DNA of 64,000 bases, taken from positions 1-64,000 of the forward strand of contig JAEHOE010000248.1 of the NCBI GenBank assembly GCA_016858145.1, in the 5' to 3' direction. Both the position numbers and the translations under genes were made by a program. The notes under the pieces were generated by a model that saw nothing but the letters and a program-made list of their open reading frames with translations, ran no database searches and had not been told where the DNA came from. Shown piece after piece: positions 35,301 to 46,400 of the stretch. The number at the start of each line of letters is the position of its first letter. Within the stretch, counting starts at the first letter, position 1. The stretch is from Edaphochlamys debaryana. Lineage: Eukaryota; Chlorophyta; Chlorophyceae; Chlamydomonadales.

Positions 35301-36836
35301 CCGGGCTTCGTCGGCCGCCGCCGCGTCATCGCCGCCGCCGCCGATGACGACGACGACCTGCCGCTGGCGGCGGAGCTGCCGCCGGGCGAGGCTCTGGACG
35401 ATCCCTCGGACGACCCCGAGGCTGACGCCGACGCCGAGGCCGCCAACGCCGCTGGCGGCGCCGCCACCGGCGCCGCCGCCTCGGGCGGCGCGGGCCCGTC
35501 GGGCCCGGCCGGGCCCACCCGCGAGATCGACCGCCTGGCGGCGCACAGGAACGAGCTGCTGGCCCGACTGATGGCGATCCGGGGCGAGGTCTTGGACCTG
35601 GAGCAGAGGACCGCGGCGGAGGAGGCGGACCCAGGCCCAGGCCCGGGCCCGTCTGGGCCTGCCGCCGCCGCCAGGCCCTCCGAGCCCCGGCCGCCGGCGC
35701 CGCGCGGGCACGTGCCGGGCCCTCGCGCTCCCGTGCCCGAGCCGCGCCCGCATGTGCCCGAGTCCAACCAATCCGACCCCTTCGCCCCTGGCGCCTTGCT
35801 CCCGCCCAGCGCCTTTGCCGTGACCCACCCCATCCTCACGCCCGCCCTCACCGCCATAACCGGCGTCAACCCGGCTCCGTCGTACATCCCCGCGCAGTAC
35901 GTGTACTACCCGGATGACTACGCAGATCCGGCGCACGACGCCGCCCAGGAGCCGGCCCTGGATCCAGCCCTGGATCCCGCGCACGACGCCGGCCCGATGC
36001 TTGGCTCCGCGCCCACCGTCACCTCCGCCCCGCGCGCCAAGCTGCCGGCCGCCGCCGCTGCCGCTGCTGCTGCCGCCGCCGCCGCGCCGCCACCGCCGTC
36101 CAACAAGCGCCCCCGCGCCACAGACGAGCCGGCGCCGCCTCCGCAGCCACCACCCGCGGCACGCCTCGCCGCAGCCGCAACCGCAACCGCAACCGCCGCC
36201 AATGACGCCGTTGCCAACGACGCGGCCGCCGACGAGTACGCTGCGGCTGGCGGTGCCTATGGTGACGAGCTGGGCGGCCGCATGGCCAGCCGGCTGCCCT
36301 GCTCCGGCAGCAACCGCCCTGCCCTACCGGTGCTGGACACGGCGCCCTCGGAGGAGCAGCTCGACGCCGAGGCCTCGCGCCTGCCCATGCCCATGGAGTC
36401 CGTGGCCTCGGCCTCCAAGCTGCTCATGTCTGGCGCCAGCCTTCTTACCGCCTGCAACGCCGCCCTCGTGCCCGGGAACCGCCACGCGGCGCCCGTGTCA
36501 GCGGAGGAGGACGCCTGCATGGGCGACACGGACGAGCGGCCGCGGGCCGCACAGGCGCAGGCGCCAGCGGCGCAGGCTGTTATGCCGCGGGCCGCGCAGG
36601 CGCCGGCGGCGCAGGCCGGGGTGCCGTTGGTGCGGGGCCACAACGCGCCGATCCTGGCGACGGAGCCGCTGCCGCCTGGCGTGCCGCCGCCGCCCACGGA
36701 CGACCCCACGTGGATGCGCCTGGCGGGCATGTGGATGCGGCCGCTGCGGGGCGCGACGGGCGGCGCCGCGGGCGCCAACCAGAGGGCGGCCGCGCAGGCG
36801 CAGGCGCAGGCGGCCCGGCCGGAGCAGCAGCTGTAG
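32301..36836 (+). CDS. Myb/SANT-like DNA-binding protein C, long form
   Basis: Five exons: 32301-32416, 32538-32636, 32743-32794, 33076-33883, 34057-36836. All junctions are GT-AG and in phase, giving 1284 residues. The Myb repeat is at about 46-97: CPRWTTKWTSRDMAELAALH, VFGNKWQAIAKRC, TATDVKNIFYSSMR, followed by the family linker EDDNPGRALLRTYIAALKD. The 3' exons add about 930 residues not matched in B: Ala- and Asp-rich stretches, two predicted coiled coils (about 585-632, EIRKQHLMLVEHHKRALDML onward; about 845-883, REIDRLAAHRNELLARLMAI onward), and Pro/Ala/Gln-rich tails with a KRPRATD basic site. The coiled coils suggest dimerisation. The first exon encodes only 38 residues; its ATG is the first in frame after the leader. 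Function beyond DNA binding is not known. Confidence 0.85.
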
Positions 36837-38744
36837 GGGGTGGTGTGGTGTTGGGCACCGGGCAGGGGCGCAGCGATGTGGCAGGGCGGGTTTGAGGCGT
36901 GGGACGGAGCAGGGCTGGGCACGTGAAGCAGTGGATTCATCAGCGCTAGCGGTGGACGCGTGTGAGCTTGTGGGCGTGAAAGCTGTTGGCAGGGGTTGCG
37001 AGCAGTTCGGTACTGTGCTTTGCGTGCAAGGGGTGAATGCGACACTCGGGCGGAAGGGGTGCTGAGCTGTGTTGTGGTCACGGGAGCAGGCGTAGGTCCT
37101 GCGTTTGGCTCTGATTGATGCAGCGAATCACTGGGCATTGGGAGGGCGAAAGAGCGCCGCTTTGGTACCTTTATGGGCTCATTCGTAGTCAGAAGATGTC
37201 ATGTTAAGGCGCGCGCTTCATCGGTAATGGCGGGGCGGCTTCAGGGACTTGTCATGGCACCGGGTCATGTTCCATGCTTGGCATCTCGTGTGTTAGGGAC
37301 TGCTAGTTCAGGCCGAGGAAACAAGCACAGGGGGGAAAGCCGGTATGTGGAAAGCCTTCCCTGGCGCTCGTTTCGTGTCAAGGGGAGGCCGTGGGGCTTC
37401 TTAGGTGTCTGGTGGATTGTAGCATCGTTGCTGACGTGCTGAGGTTGTATGGGCTGTGCTTGGGAGATCTCGCAAGAACGCAAAGCCCTACTCGCAAGTC
37501 CGAGGGCTCGGATCGGATTGTTGGGATGCGCTCCGCCGCGCATAAGCCGGAAAAGTACAAAGGTGCCTTCATTCGGTTTCTATGCTGCGTACGCTTGCGA
37601 GAGCTGTGGTGATCCTTCGCGTTTCACACAAGAGTATGGTGAACTCTGCTATCATGTCTGGTTTGGATCGAGCGCACCCTGGTTGTGCTGTCGAGTTCCT
37701 TCACGTTGTGCTGTTGGGTGGGTCGGTGGGCATAGCCCCCGTGCAGGTCAAAGCAGCAAGGCTACTAAGCACTACACGGAGCGGTATGCGCTGATGTGCC
37801 TTGCGTAGGGTGTGGGTAGGCCCAAAGCTGGGTTAGTACTGACCCTCCGTGCGTGTGGGTGTTTGTGCCCATGCGCAGGAAAGGAGGAGATGCGAACATT
37901 AACTGTCAAAAGTTGTGGCACCGAGTAGTGATTGGGTTCAAGTAGTCAGATTAGTGTGAAGGAAGCGGTTGCAGAGGCAGCCCTCGCGGGCTGATGGTGT
38001 GTTTGGGGGAGGCGTGGGCGTGTTGGCTGTCTCCTCGGCCAAATGTGCCTTAGTCAGCCGCATGGCAAACGATTTGTAAAGCAACAGGGGAAGCTAATCG
38101 CGTGCGCTCTCAGCTGGGCAAGCTGAGGGTGGGGGGGCCGAGGCCGCTTTCCTTGGGCGCTGGACAACAACAACTGCGGGCCGAGCAGGTTAGTCACGTG
38201 CCAGCTCAGCTCGGCGCTGAGGCTCAGTACCACACAGGGCACACACAGGGGCAGCAGCCGCCATTTACGCGCAGCCTGGGTCTCGCTACACAGCGGGGGG
38301 CAGGGCAGGCTCAAGGGACTTGTGGGCATAGGCTTGGAAGAGTTGGAACATAAAGAGTCGTCGATTGCTACATGCCGCCGAACCTGCTCATATGCAGTTG
38401 CTCCTGCGCTACAACAAGCTACCGGTACTGCGCGACGACGCGTTGGCTTGCCCTCTGGCATGGTAGAGCTCCACGGCCCAGGCCCACCAGTGAGCCCCAG
38501 CCTCCACCCGGCCTCACTTCAGGCCACCGTAGCGCTATCATGCCGCTGGGAACCACACCCTCAGCGCCGAGCTGCCCACCCTTTCCTTCATTGTCCTTCT
38601 CGCGCCATGCGGGGGCCACGCCGCCAAGGGCTCCACTGCCACCGCTGCAGTACCGCTGCTGCCGCCACCGCCTCACTCACTGTCCGCTGCATGTCAGCCC
38701 CCAGCGGCTCCACTTGGCCGCAGCTCCACAGAGGTCCCCAGCAC
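36837..38744. other. 3' region of Myb-like C and intergenic spacer
   Basis: No supported gene. The only TGTAA seen on the plus strand is at 38075-38079, about 1.2 kb after the stop, so the transcript either has a very long 3' UTR or uses a variant signal. The right end adjoins the 3' end of the minus-strand methyltransferase gene, so the two genes are convergent. Confidence 0.4.
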
Positions 38745-38890
38745 CTCCGCTGCCGCTGCCCCTCCGCTGCCGCTGCCCCTCCGCTGCCGCTGCCCCTCCG
38801 CTGCCGCTGCCCCTCCGCTGCCGCTGCCCCTCCGCTGCCGCTGCCCCTCCGCTGCCGCTGCCCCTCCGCTGCCGCTGCTCCTCCGCTGCC
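38745..38890. repeat. 17-bp minisatellite, about 8 copies, 3' of the methyltransferase gene
   Basis: Tandem CTCCGCTGCCGCTGCCC units. It begins 38 bp downstream of the methyltransferase stop codon (38928), so it probably lies in that gene's 3' UTR. Open frames through it in both directions are repeat artefacts. Confidence 0.93.
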
Positions 38891-38927
38891 CACCCCGTGG
38901 CTGCCGCCGCTACCGCCGCCGCCGCCG

Positions 38928-41900
38928 CTACCGCTTGGTGGCCACCAGCAGCTCCACGGTGCCGGCGGCGGAGCGCTCCGCCGCCTCCACGCGCAGCCCA
39001 GCGGCCGCCGCCAGGCCCTCCACGTCCTGAGCGGGGAAGGGGCGTAGCGTGGGGGGAGCGACAAGGACTGGTGCGCAGAGCCCGGCGCGTTCAAAACAGG
39101 ACACCCTGGCAGCACAGCCCTTCCAGCCCTTCAGCACCACATCAGCACATGCGCTCGTGGGCTAAGGCCGGTTCGCTCTCCCTTGCCTGGCTCTGCACGC
39201 ACGGCGTTTCGACCACCTGAAAGCCCTGTGCGACAGGACGCAGCCCCACACCCCTCGCACACCACACCATGCCGCGCGGGTGCTACCGACCACACCTGGT
39301 TCCAGACACAGCCCTTGCCCAGCGCAGCCACCGGTCCCGCCGTGGCGTCCTGACAGGGGATGGAGATGGAGTGAGGCATACACGTGATGACATACAAGGA
39401 AGTTGGGATGCGGCAGGATAGACGCCGGAGAGGTCCCGTGACAGGGGCAGGGCGGGATCATGAGTGTGGGGGGAGTTAGGGAAGAAAGGCGGCATGCTTC
39501 GGGAGGGAGGATGATAGGCTGGATGAGGCTGGAGGGTCGTTGGGGGTTCCCGCTTCCGAGGTTGGCGTGGGCGTGGGGGGCGGGGGGGGATCGTTAGGTG
39601 CGTGCGTAGAGCTCCACCGCAGCACGATGGCGGCAGACGCACAATCCCTTAGGAATCAGCACCGACGTGCTGAAAAGCGAGATGGGGTCGCACGCTCTCA
39701 GAGGGGTCCACCGGGGTCGTGGCACGCATGGCACGCTCGGGGTCGCCCCGAGCCATCGATGGCTCGGGCGACAGCACCCAGACGGCGACACCAGCGGTAG
39801 GGGCTGCACCCTAGCCAGTGCCTTCATCGTAGGGACGCCGCAGCAGCGGGCGAGCGCAGCGTTTCAGCCCTGCCGTGCAGAAGGTGTCATCTTTCATGGC
39901 GCCTCTGCGTTAGGCAATAATCGCTGGCAGCGGGCGCGCAGGGCGGCCCACCGACACAGCCAGTGTTCAATACTGCCTTATCCCTGTACAAACAGCACGC
40001 CTGCTCCTTCGTTGCAACGTTGCCCTGAACTTTTTCTTTCAATAGAGTGCGCACGCCCCAGCGGCGCTGCCGCGCCTCAGCGTGTGAGCAGCAGGCGGGG
40101 CAGGTGACAGCGGCAAGCATGGCCGAAGCGGCACTTCCCACGCCGGGAGGGCTCGCGGCGCTTAAGCTCACGGCGGACCAAGCCGACCGGTTCCAAGACG
40201 ACCCGCACTTCTTTACGTGGCTCGACGACTGGATTGGTGCGTGCTAAGGGTTCAGAAACTGCGGAGTTCAGCCGCGCGCTCGATTGTGCACATGCACGAG
40301 ACGACGCTCTTGATATGCTGCCGTCGTACGCTGCCGTGCACTGCCGTACGCCTCACCTGATACGCCGCCAATAGGGGGTTGTCGGAGCGCGTGTGCTCCA
40401 GCAGCAGGACGCGGCCCGAGGGGCGTACGACACGGGCCATCTGGGTCAGTGTGGGGGGGAGCGGGGGAACAATTAGGGAGGGTTGGATAGGATTTGCTCT
40501 CACCCTCCCAAACCCCCAAATCCGCCCTCGACCCCCGCCCCCACCTCCTTGAGGGCCGTCCCCGGGTCCGGAAAGACGCAGAGGCTAAAGGTGTCCACCA
40601 CAGAGTCAAATGAGTCATCGCCGTACGGCAGGGCCGTCACGTCAGCCTGTGTAACGAAGGGGTGGGCGGCGCACACACACGAGGATACCACGAGGCTCTT
40701 GACATGCAGAGGAGGATCCAGATCCGATCGCTCCATGGCGTCAGCCGCCGATCCCTGCAGACGCAGTGGCCGCATCCCAGCACCCCCATGCGCCCCTCCC
40801 CCACACCCACACTGGCGCTTTCCCTGGCGCCCTCTCTGCACACCGACTCCACACCGACAACACACTGCCGGGTCGTGCACTCAGCTGCACGGTGGCTGAC
40901 GCGCTGTACAGTTGCACGCACACGCCTCCGCACCCTCGCTGACGCATCCTCTCCGCACCTGGCGGAAGGAGATGGAGCGACCGGACAGCGCTGGGCTGGC
41001 CTGCGTGCGCCGCCTGGCCTGGTCCAGCATGCCAGGGCTCAGGTCCACTGGGGAGGGAGATAAAAGAAACCCAGCACGCAAAGATCGGGATTCAGATAAT
41101 CAAAGGGTCACAGGTGGACACACGCCCGCCCGGCGGTTGCAGCTTCAAGCACGTGAACCATCACACGACGTACCCGCCTCAACGGAAGACACTCCCCGGC
41201 TCTCCGCCACAGCCGCGGCAGCCTCGTCGCCGCTGGCTGCCCCGGAGCGCTCGTCCCAACTGTAGTACGGCAGGTTGAGGCCCGTGCCAACTGCCACTTC
41301 GAGGACCCGACCACGTGCCTGCAGGACGGGTAGGCATGGGCCCGGGAGGGTCATCCCCTCTGGCCCTGACTCCATCGCGCGTCAATCTCCTCTGTGTGAC
41401 GTGCAAGCTGGGATGCCCTTGGCGACCAAATCCACGACTCAACCCCGCGCTCTGCCACCGCTCCCGGTTAGCTGATAAGAGCCTCTCGGCCTTGTCTTAA
41501 TCCCTTGTGCACCTCGTCTCCAACCCCACACGCGTGACGAGCAGGTAGTAGCGCTCCGCCAGCCCAAGCCACGGGGCCCAGGGCCTATAGGTGCTCTGCT
41601 GCCACTCCCAGGTATCAGCAGGTCCTACCCCTTCTCGCCTCCCCTCTCCCTTGCCTGCTTGGCCCCAGCCACTGCAAGCCCCGTTGCCCCATGCCACATG
41701 GCCCCAGCTCTCGCCTGCGCTAGCAGCTGCTGCCTAAGCTGAGGGAAGCCCAGCGCCTCCGCCGCCACGCCCCCATCCAGCTCGTCGTAAGATCCGGCGT
41801 AGCTGGGGTTCCAAGGAAGGGACAAAGGAACAAAGAGGTCACGAGCTACAGTAGGGGTTGCTGTAGCAGAACGGGCCACCGACGTTGTATGTGGGTGAGG

Positions 41901-42378
41901 AGGGCTCAGTCAGGGCAGACAGGGTAGACGGCTCAGACAGGGCAGACCGGGTAGGCACGCCGCGGCCCTCACTGGGAGCGGTGAGCCCTTGGCCCCGCAC
42001 TGCCGCCCCCGTTTGCGATCCGAGGCGCAAGCTAGAGAGCTCATCACAAGCTTATGTGCGGCTAAGGCGCACTCTGGGACCCTGTCCTCACCGGTCGTAT
42101 GCTTGCTGCACCTCCGCCGCGGCCGAGCTGGAGGCAACGGCCTCTGCTGCCCCTGCTGCCGACGGCCCCGCGAGACCGCTAACAAGGACAGCCGCCGCTA
42201 GGGCAAGCGGTGCGAAGTGGGTTGATAGCCGCGCGGTGGGCGACACTGTTCCATGAGGGTCAGCCGCGACCGCGCATGGCACGACATTCCGCCTTGCAAG
42301 GCGCACACATATAATGCTCGGCACAGCTGTGAACCGCGCGACGGCCTCTCCCGAGCGGAGGCACGGTCGCGCAGCCAT
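38928..42378 (-). CDS. Class I SAM-dependent methyltransferase, probably plastid-targeted
   Basis: Eight exons on the minus strand: 42378-42092, 41802-41715, 41318-41174, 41047-40959, 40646-40545, 40440-40357, 39349-39296, 39026-38928, giving 315 residues with every phase kept. Residues 1-45 look like a chloroplast transit peptide (RRNVVPCAVAA), then a hydrophobic APLALAAAVLVSGLAG ending in an AxA-like site, suggesting a thylakoid-lumen or membrane signal. Then YDRYAGSYDELDGGVAAEAL, motif I RGRVLEVAVGTGLNLPYY, VDLSPGMLDQA, ADVTALPYGDDSFDSVVDTF, MARVVRPSGRVLLLEHTRSD, YQ-DATAGPVAALGKGCVWNQ and a short C-terminus. This is the UbiE/OMS1-like Methyltransf_11 type. Substrate unknown. Intron 2 appears to use a GC donor (CAG|GCGAGAG). 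Intron 6 (40356-39350) holds a transplanted first exon of the neighbouring gene. The second in-frame ATG was chosen because it starts the transit peptide; another is at 42432. Confidence 0.88.
39505..40305 (+). repeat. Duplicated promoter-plus-exon-1 segment, copy inside methyltransferase intron 6
   Basis: Aligns over about 800 bp with 42629-43427 at an offset of about 3.12 kb, with few mismatches, mostly near the left edge, and small indels (for example near 39992). It carries the upstream sequence, leader, first exon and first 60 bp of intron 1 of the leucine-zipper gene. It lies antisense to the methyltransferase. No transposon ends are seen at its borders. Confidence 0.92.
40119..40236 (+). 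pseudogene. Orphan copy of leucine-zipper gene exon 1
   Basis: Encodes the same 39 residues as 43240-43357 (MAEAALPTPGGLAALKLTAD onward, ending WLDDWI). In the coding part the only difference I see is synonymous (GCA for GCC in Ala 5). The GTGCGT donor is intact but no exon 2 follows in this orientation. Unspliced, it stops at 40247 after two more residues past the donor. It may drive an antisense transcript in the methyltransferase intron, or be silent. Confidence 0.85.
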
Positions 42379-43239
42379 GTTCTGCAAGCGAGCACAGCGA
42401 AAGCGAACGCAATAGCTACCCAGCCAAGTCAAGAGTTGCTATTTATCAGGTATGGAGGCAAAGCGCCTGGAGCGCCATGCAGTGCCGGGGATGCCACGCG
42501 TGCCTGCCCTCCACTGCCCTCCCGCCCCGCCCCCCCCCCCGTTGTTTCTCTAACCCCCCCTGCACCCTCCTGTCTGGAGCGGCGATGCTGTGCGGGAGAC
42601 CACTGTTGTGCACTTCACCTTCAAATGGCTAGGAGGATAGGCTGGAGGAGGCTGGAGGGTCGGCGAGGGTTCCGGCTTCCGAGGGGCGAAGGCGTGGGCG
42701 TTGACGTGGGGGTAGCCAGGTGCGTGCGTAGAGCTCCACCGCAGCACGATGGCAGCAGACGCACAATCCCTTAGGAATCAGCACCGACGTGCTGAAAAGC
42801 GAGATGGGGTCGCACGCTCTCAGAGGGGTCCACCGGGGTCGTGGCACGCATTGCACGCTCGGGGTCGCCCCGAGCCATCGATGGCTCGGGCGACAGCACC
42901 CAGACGGCCACACCAGCGATAGGGGCTGCACCCTAGCACGCGCCCTCATCGCAGGGACGCCGCAGCAGCGGGCGAGCGCAGCGTTTCAGCCCTGCCGTGC
43001 AGAAGGTGTCATCTTTCATGGCGCCTCTGCGTTAGGCAATAATCGCTGGCAGCGGGCGCGCAGGGCGGCCCACCGACACAGCCAGTGTTCAATACTGCCT
43101 CATCCCTGTATAACAACACGCCTGCTCCTTCGTTGCAACGTTGCCCTGAACTTTTTCTTTCAATAGAGTGCGCACGCCCCAGCGGCGCTGCCGCGCCTCA
43201 GCGTGTGAGCAGCAGGCGGGGCAGGTGACAGCGGCAAGC
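42379..43239. promoter_or_regulatory. Divergent promoter between the methyltransferase and leucine-zipper genes
   Basis: The 861-bp gap between the two start codons is the only upstream space for both genes. Its right two-thirds (from about 42629) is the parental copy of the duplicated segment. Features seen are a C-rich run near 42530, GAGCCATCGATGGCTCGGGC (a GAGCCATCGATGGCTC palindrome near 42872), and a stretch of ACTTTTTCTTTCAATAGAG just before the leader of the zipper gene. No TATA box is obvious. Confidence 0.6.
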
Positions 43240-43427
43240 ATGGCCGAAGCGGCCCTTCCCACGCCGGGAGGGCTCGCGGCGCTTAAGCTCACGGCGGACC
43301 AAGCCGACCGGTTCCAAGACGACCCGCACTTCTTTACGTGGCTCGACGACTGGATTGGTGCGTGCTAAGGGTTCAGAAACTGCGGAGTTCAGCCGCGCGC
43401 TCGATTGTGCATGTGCACGAGACGAGG
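42629..43427 (+). repeat. Duplicated promoter-plus-exon-1 segment, parental copy
   Basis: In place at the 5' end of the complete zipper gene and therefore taken as the source of the copy at 39505-40305. Similarity fades left of 42629 and ends right of about 43427 inside intron 1. Confidence 0.9.
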
Positions 43428-46400
43428 CTCTTCGCGCGGGCGCCCCGTCTCCCCTGGCGTGCACCGGCGTTGGTCCTGCTATGTAATCTCCGCGTTGCCC
43501 TGCCCTGATTGTGCAATGCACGCGAGACGGCGCGCCGCGACAGTCGAATAGAGTTTTCACTAACCGTATCGAGTTCTTGACGCGATATTCCCGGCGCGAC
43601 GCGCGAGCGGCGACAGCCAGCAGCCGCAATGGGCGTGGCGCAAGTCTCACGTTGTCTTACTCGGGGCTGGGTAGCCGCACGGCAACCGTTTGGGAAGTCG
43701 AGTGGGCCCAGAGCACGACCCTGTCGGGGGCTGGGCCCAACCCCGGCAACCCCTCGCCCATCTGCCCACCTGCAAGCCGCTCCCCAGCACCTGTTCCTGG
43801 CCCTACAGCCCGCCCTAGCCATGATCCCCCTCTGCCGTGCTCGGCATGAACCACGCTCGCTTCCCTACCACCGCCAGCTGTACCTTCTCTCACCTCTCCC
43901 CGAGCCACCCAGCCAGCTACCTCGATCCGCGCCACCTCGCTTCAACTGTCCCTTCCCTTTCGGCACCCCACCCCCCTCCTGGCCCCTCCCAACGCCACGC
44001 AGGCAAGAAGGACGAGGACTCGGTGATTGAGGATGCCTTTGCGACCCTCACCGATTACGGCCTGCAGTACGAGTTCAGCTCTAAGCAGGCGGCTGCAGAT
44101 CAACAGGCGCAGGCGCAGGGGCAGGGCCAGGGGCAGGCAGCCGCCGCGGCCAAGGTAGGTCATGCCTTACCCGGTCCCAGTTCCATCAGAAGCGGTGGTC
44201 ACACGCGCTATGCCCTTGCATATCGATGTGCTAGGAGAACCCCACCATCTGTTGACCATTCACTTTGCTCCGGCGCCTTTCTTCTTGCTGCCCCGCAGGG
44301 CGTGAGGCCGGAGGCGGGGAGGCCCCTCTCCGATGATGCGATGGCAGAGACTCCCTCGTCGGCCCCACCGCCGGGACTGGCGGCGGGTGGGGACCCCACA
44401 GCGGGGCCGGCCGGCCCCGGCCCTTCCGGCGCCAACCGCAGCGACCCCATGGTGGCAAGCTGGCAGTACCCCCACCTGCCGGAGCGGGCCACTGCCGGCG
44501 GAGGAGGCGGGAACGCCGCAGCTCCGGCCAGCTCCAGCGGCGGCCCCGCCTCCCCAGCAACCGCGGGATCGTCGGGCTCTCATCCGCATCCGCACCCTCA
44601 CCCCGAGGGGGGCCACTCTGGGAGCACCGGCCCGGCACCCAGCTTCGCGCGCAGCAGTGCCACCGCCAGCGCCTCCGACTCGCACGGCCACAGCTACGCC
44701 CCCGCTTCGTCCCCGCCCACCGCTTCCCAAGCTGCACTTCAACCACCGCCACCACTGCAGCCGTCCTTGTTGCATCAGCAGGAGGGCCTCTTCGTGCCCA
44801 ACCCCTTCACCGCGCCACCGCCCGCTGGGCCCCTCGGAGGAGCAGCGGGCGCCTTCGACCTGACCTCAATCGCGCTGCCCGCGCCCCGGCCGGGCCTCGC
44901 GGCTTTGGCTGGGGCCGCTGGCGCTGGCGGCGGCGGGGCTTCGGCCCTGGGCTTCCTGGCGGACCTCCAGGGCTTCCTGGCCCTCGAGACCGCAACTTCC
45001 GCTGGATCCTCCCTGCACTCCCTGGATTCATCGCTCGGATCTGGATCCAGCTTTGCGCGGTTTCCGAGCCACGGCACGGTTTCGTCGTACGTGGGCGCGC
45101 CGCTGCCGCCGACGGCGGCGGCGGCGGCGCAACAGCGGCCTGACGTGGCAGGGGCGCCCGTCGGTCCGGCGGCGGCGGCGGCTGCGACGGGGCTGGCGGC
45201 GCCGCCAGTCGGGCTGGCGGGGACGAGCATCACGAGCGTGCCATCCCTGGAGCAGCTGATCGCCAAGGCCCTGTACGGCAGGGACAGCACGGGCTCGGGC
45301 TTCTCGAGGCGCTCGGGCACGGGGCTGGGCAACGGTAACGGTAACGGTAACGGTAACGGTACGACGCCCAGCGGGGTGCCGACCCCTGCGGCTGGCCCAT
45401 CGGCTTTGGCTGTGGACCGGCTGCCGAGCGGCGATGCCTCTGGCCCGGGCTTGAATTTCGCCCGGAGCAGCGGCGAGCTCGGCTCTGCTTGTAGCGATGG
45501 GGGGCTGGACAACTGCAACGGCGGCGGCTCGGGGCCGTTGTCTCCCTTGCTGGGCACCCTCGGAGGACCCTCGACCTCGGGCCGGGCCCTTGGGCTCAGC
45601 AGCCGCTTCCAGCGCAAGAGCTCCTCCTCCGTCCTCTCGTCCGGCGGCGCCGCCAACCACCAACCACCAACGGCCAACCATCGCAACGGCATCCACGTGC
45701 AGCTGCACCACGTGCACGTGGCCGGCGCGCACCACCACAACCACAACCACCACGGCGGGCGCGGCGGCGGCGGGGCCCGCGACGGCGGCCCTGGCGGCGC
45801 CGGCAACGCCGGGCGCGGCTCCGGGATGACTGCCACGGGCAAGCCCACGCGCACAGCCAAGTCCAAGGCGCTGTTCGCTGCGTTGGAGGCGGAAGTTGCC
45901 GGGAAGCTGGGCGAGCTGGAGGCCCTCCAGTCCGACAACGTCGCGCTCAAGCAGCGGGTCGAGATTCTCGAGGTGGCGGTCGAGCGGCAGAACATGGTTC
46001 TGGGCCTGATGCGGGCCGCCGGCGACGCGGGCCCGTCCGGCGACGCCGGGCCCCTGGCGGCTCTGGCCAGCTTGGCTCGGCCGCCGGGCGAGGGCGTATC
46101 TGCCGTACCGGAGCCGGGCCCCGGATCTCTGTCACTGGTCAACGGCGCTGCCATGCTACCGAGCGGGCGCGTGGCGGATGCGTTTGTGTTCGCGCCCAGC
46201 GGGCCGCAGGCGGCGGCGCTGGTGGACTGGGCGCGTAACGGCAGCATGCAGACGTACATCGACTGGTACAAGGGCCACCTGCAGGTACGGTGATGAGGAG
46301 TTTGGGAGCTAGCGGCGAGGCTGCTGGGCAGGGAATGGTGGGAACGGCATGCTCTCGAGCAGCTGAGGCGTTTCTGCTAGTTCGGTGCCCTCGCCTGCTA

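Noticed and set aside
34743..35984. 413-residue minus-strand open frame
   Set aside because: It is antisense to the long last exon of Myb-like C and is Arg/Gly-rich as expected from reversed Ala/Pro codons.
41497..41697. Possible extra methyltransferase exon (LAERYYLLVTR)
   Set aside because: Joining exon 2 directly to exon 3 restores the normal spacing before SAM motif I. The candidate would need weak sites and has no counterpart in the family.
44775..46271. 498-residue minus-strand open frame
   Set aside because: It is exactly antisense to the large low-complexity exon of the zipper gene. It has no splice-supported neighbours, and such shadow frames are common in GC-rich coding DNA.
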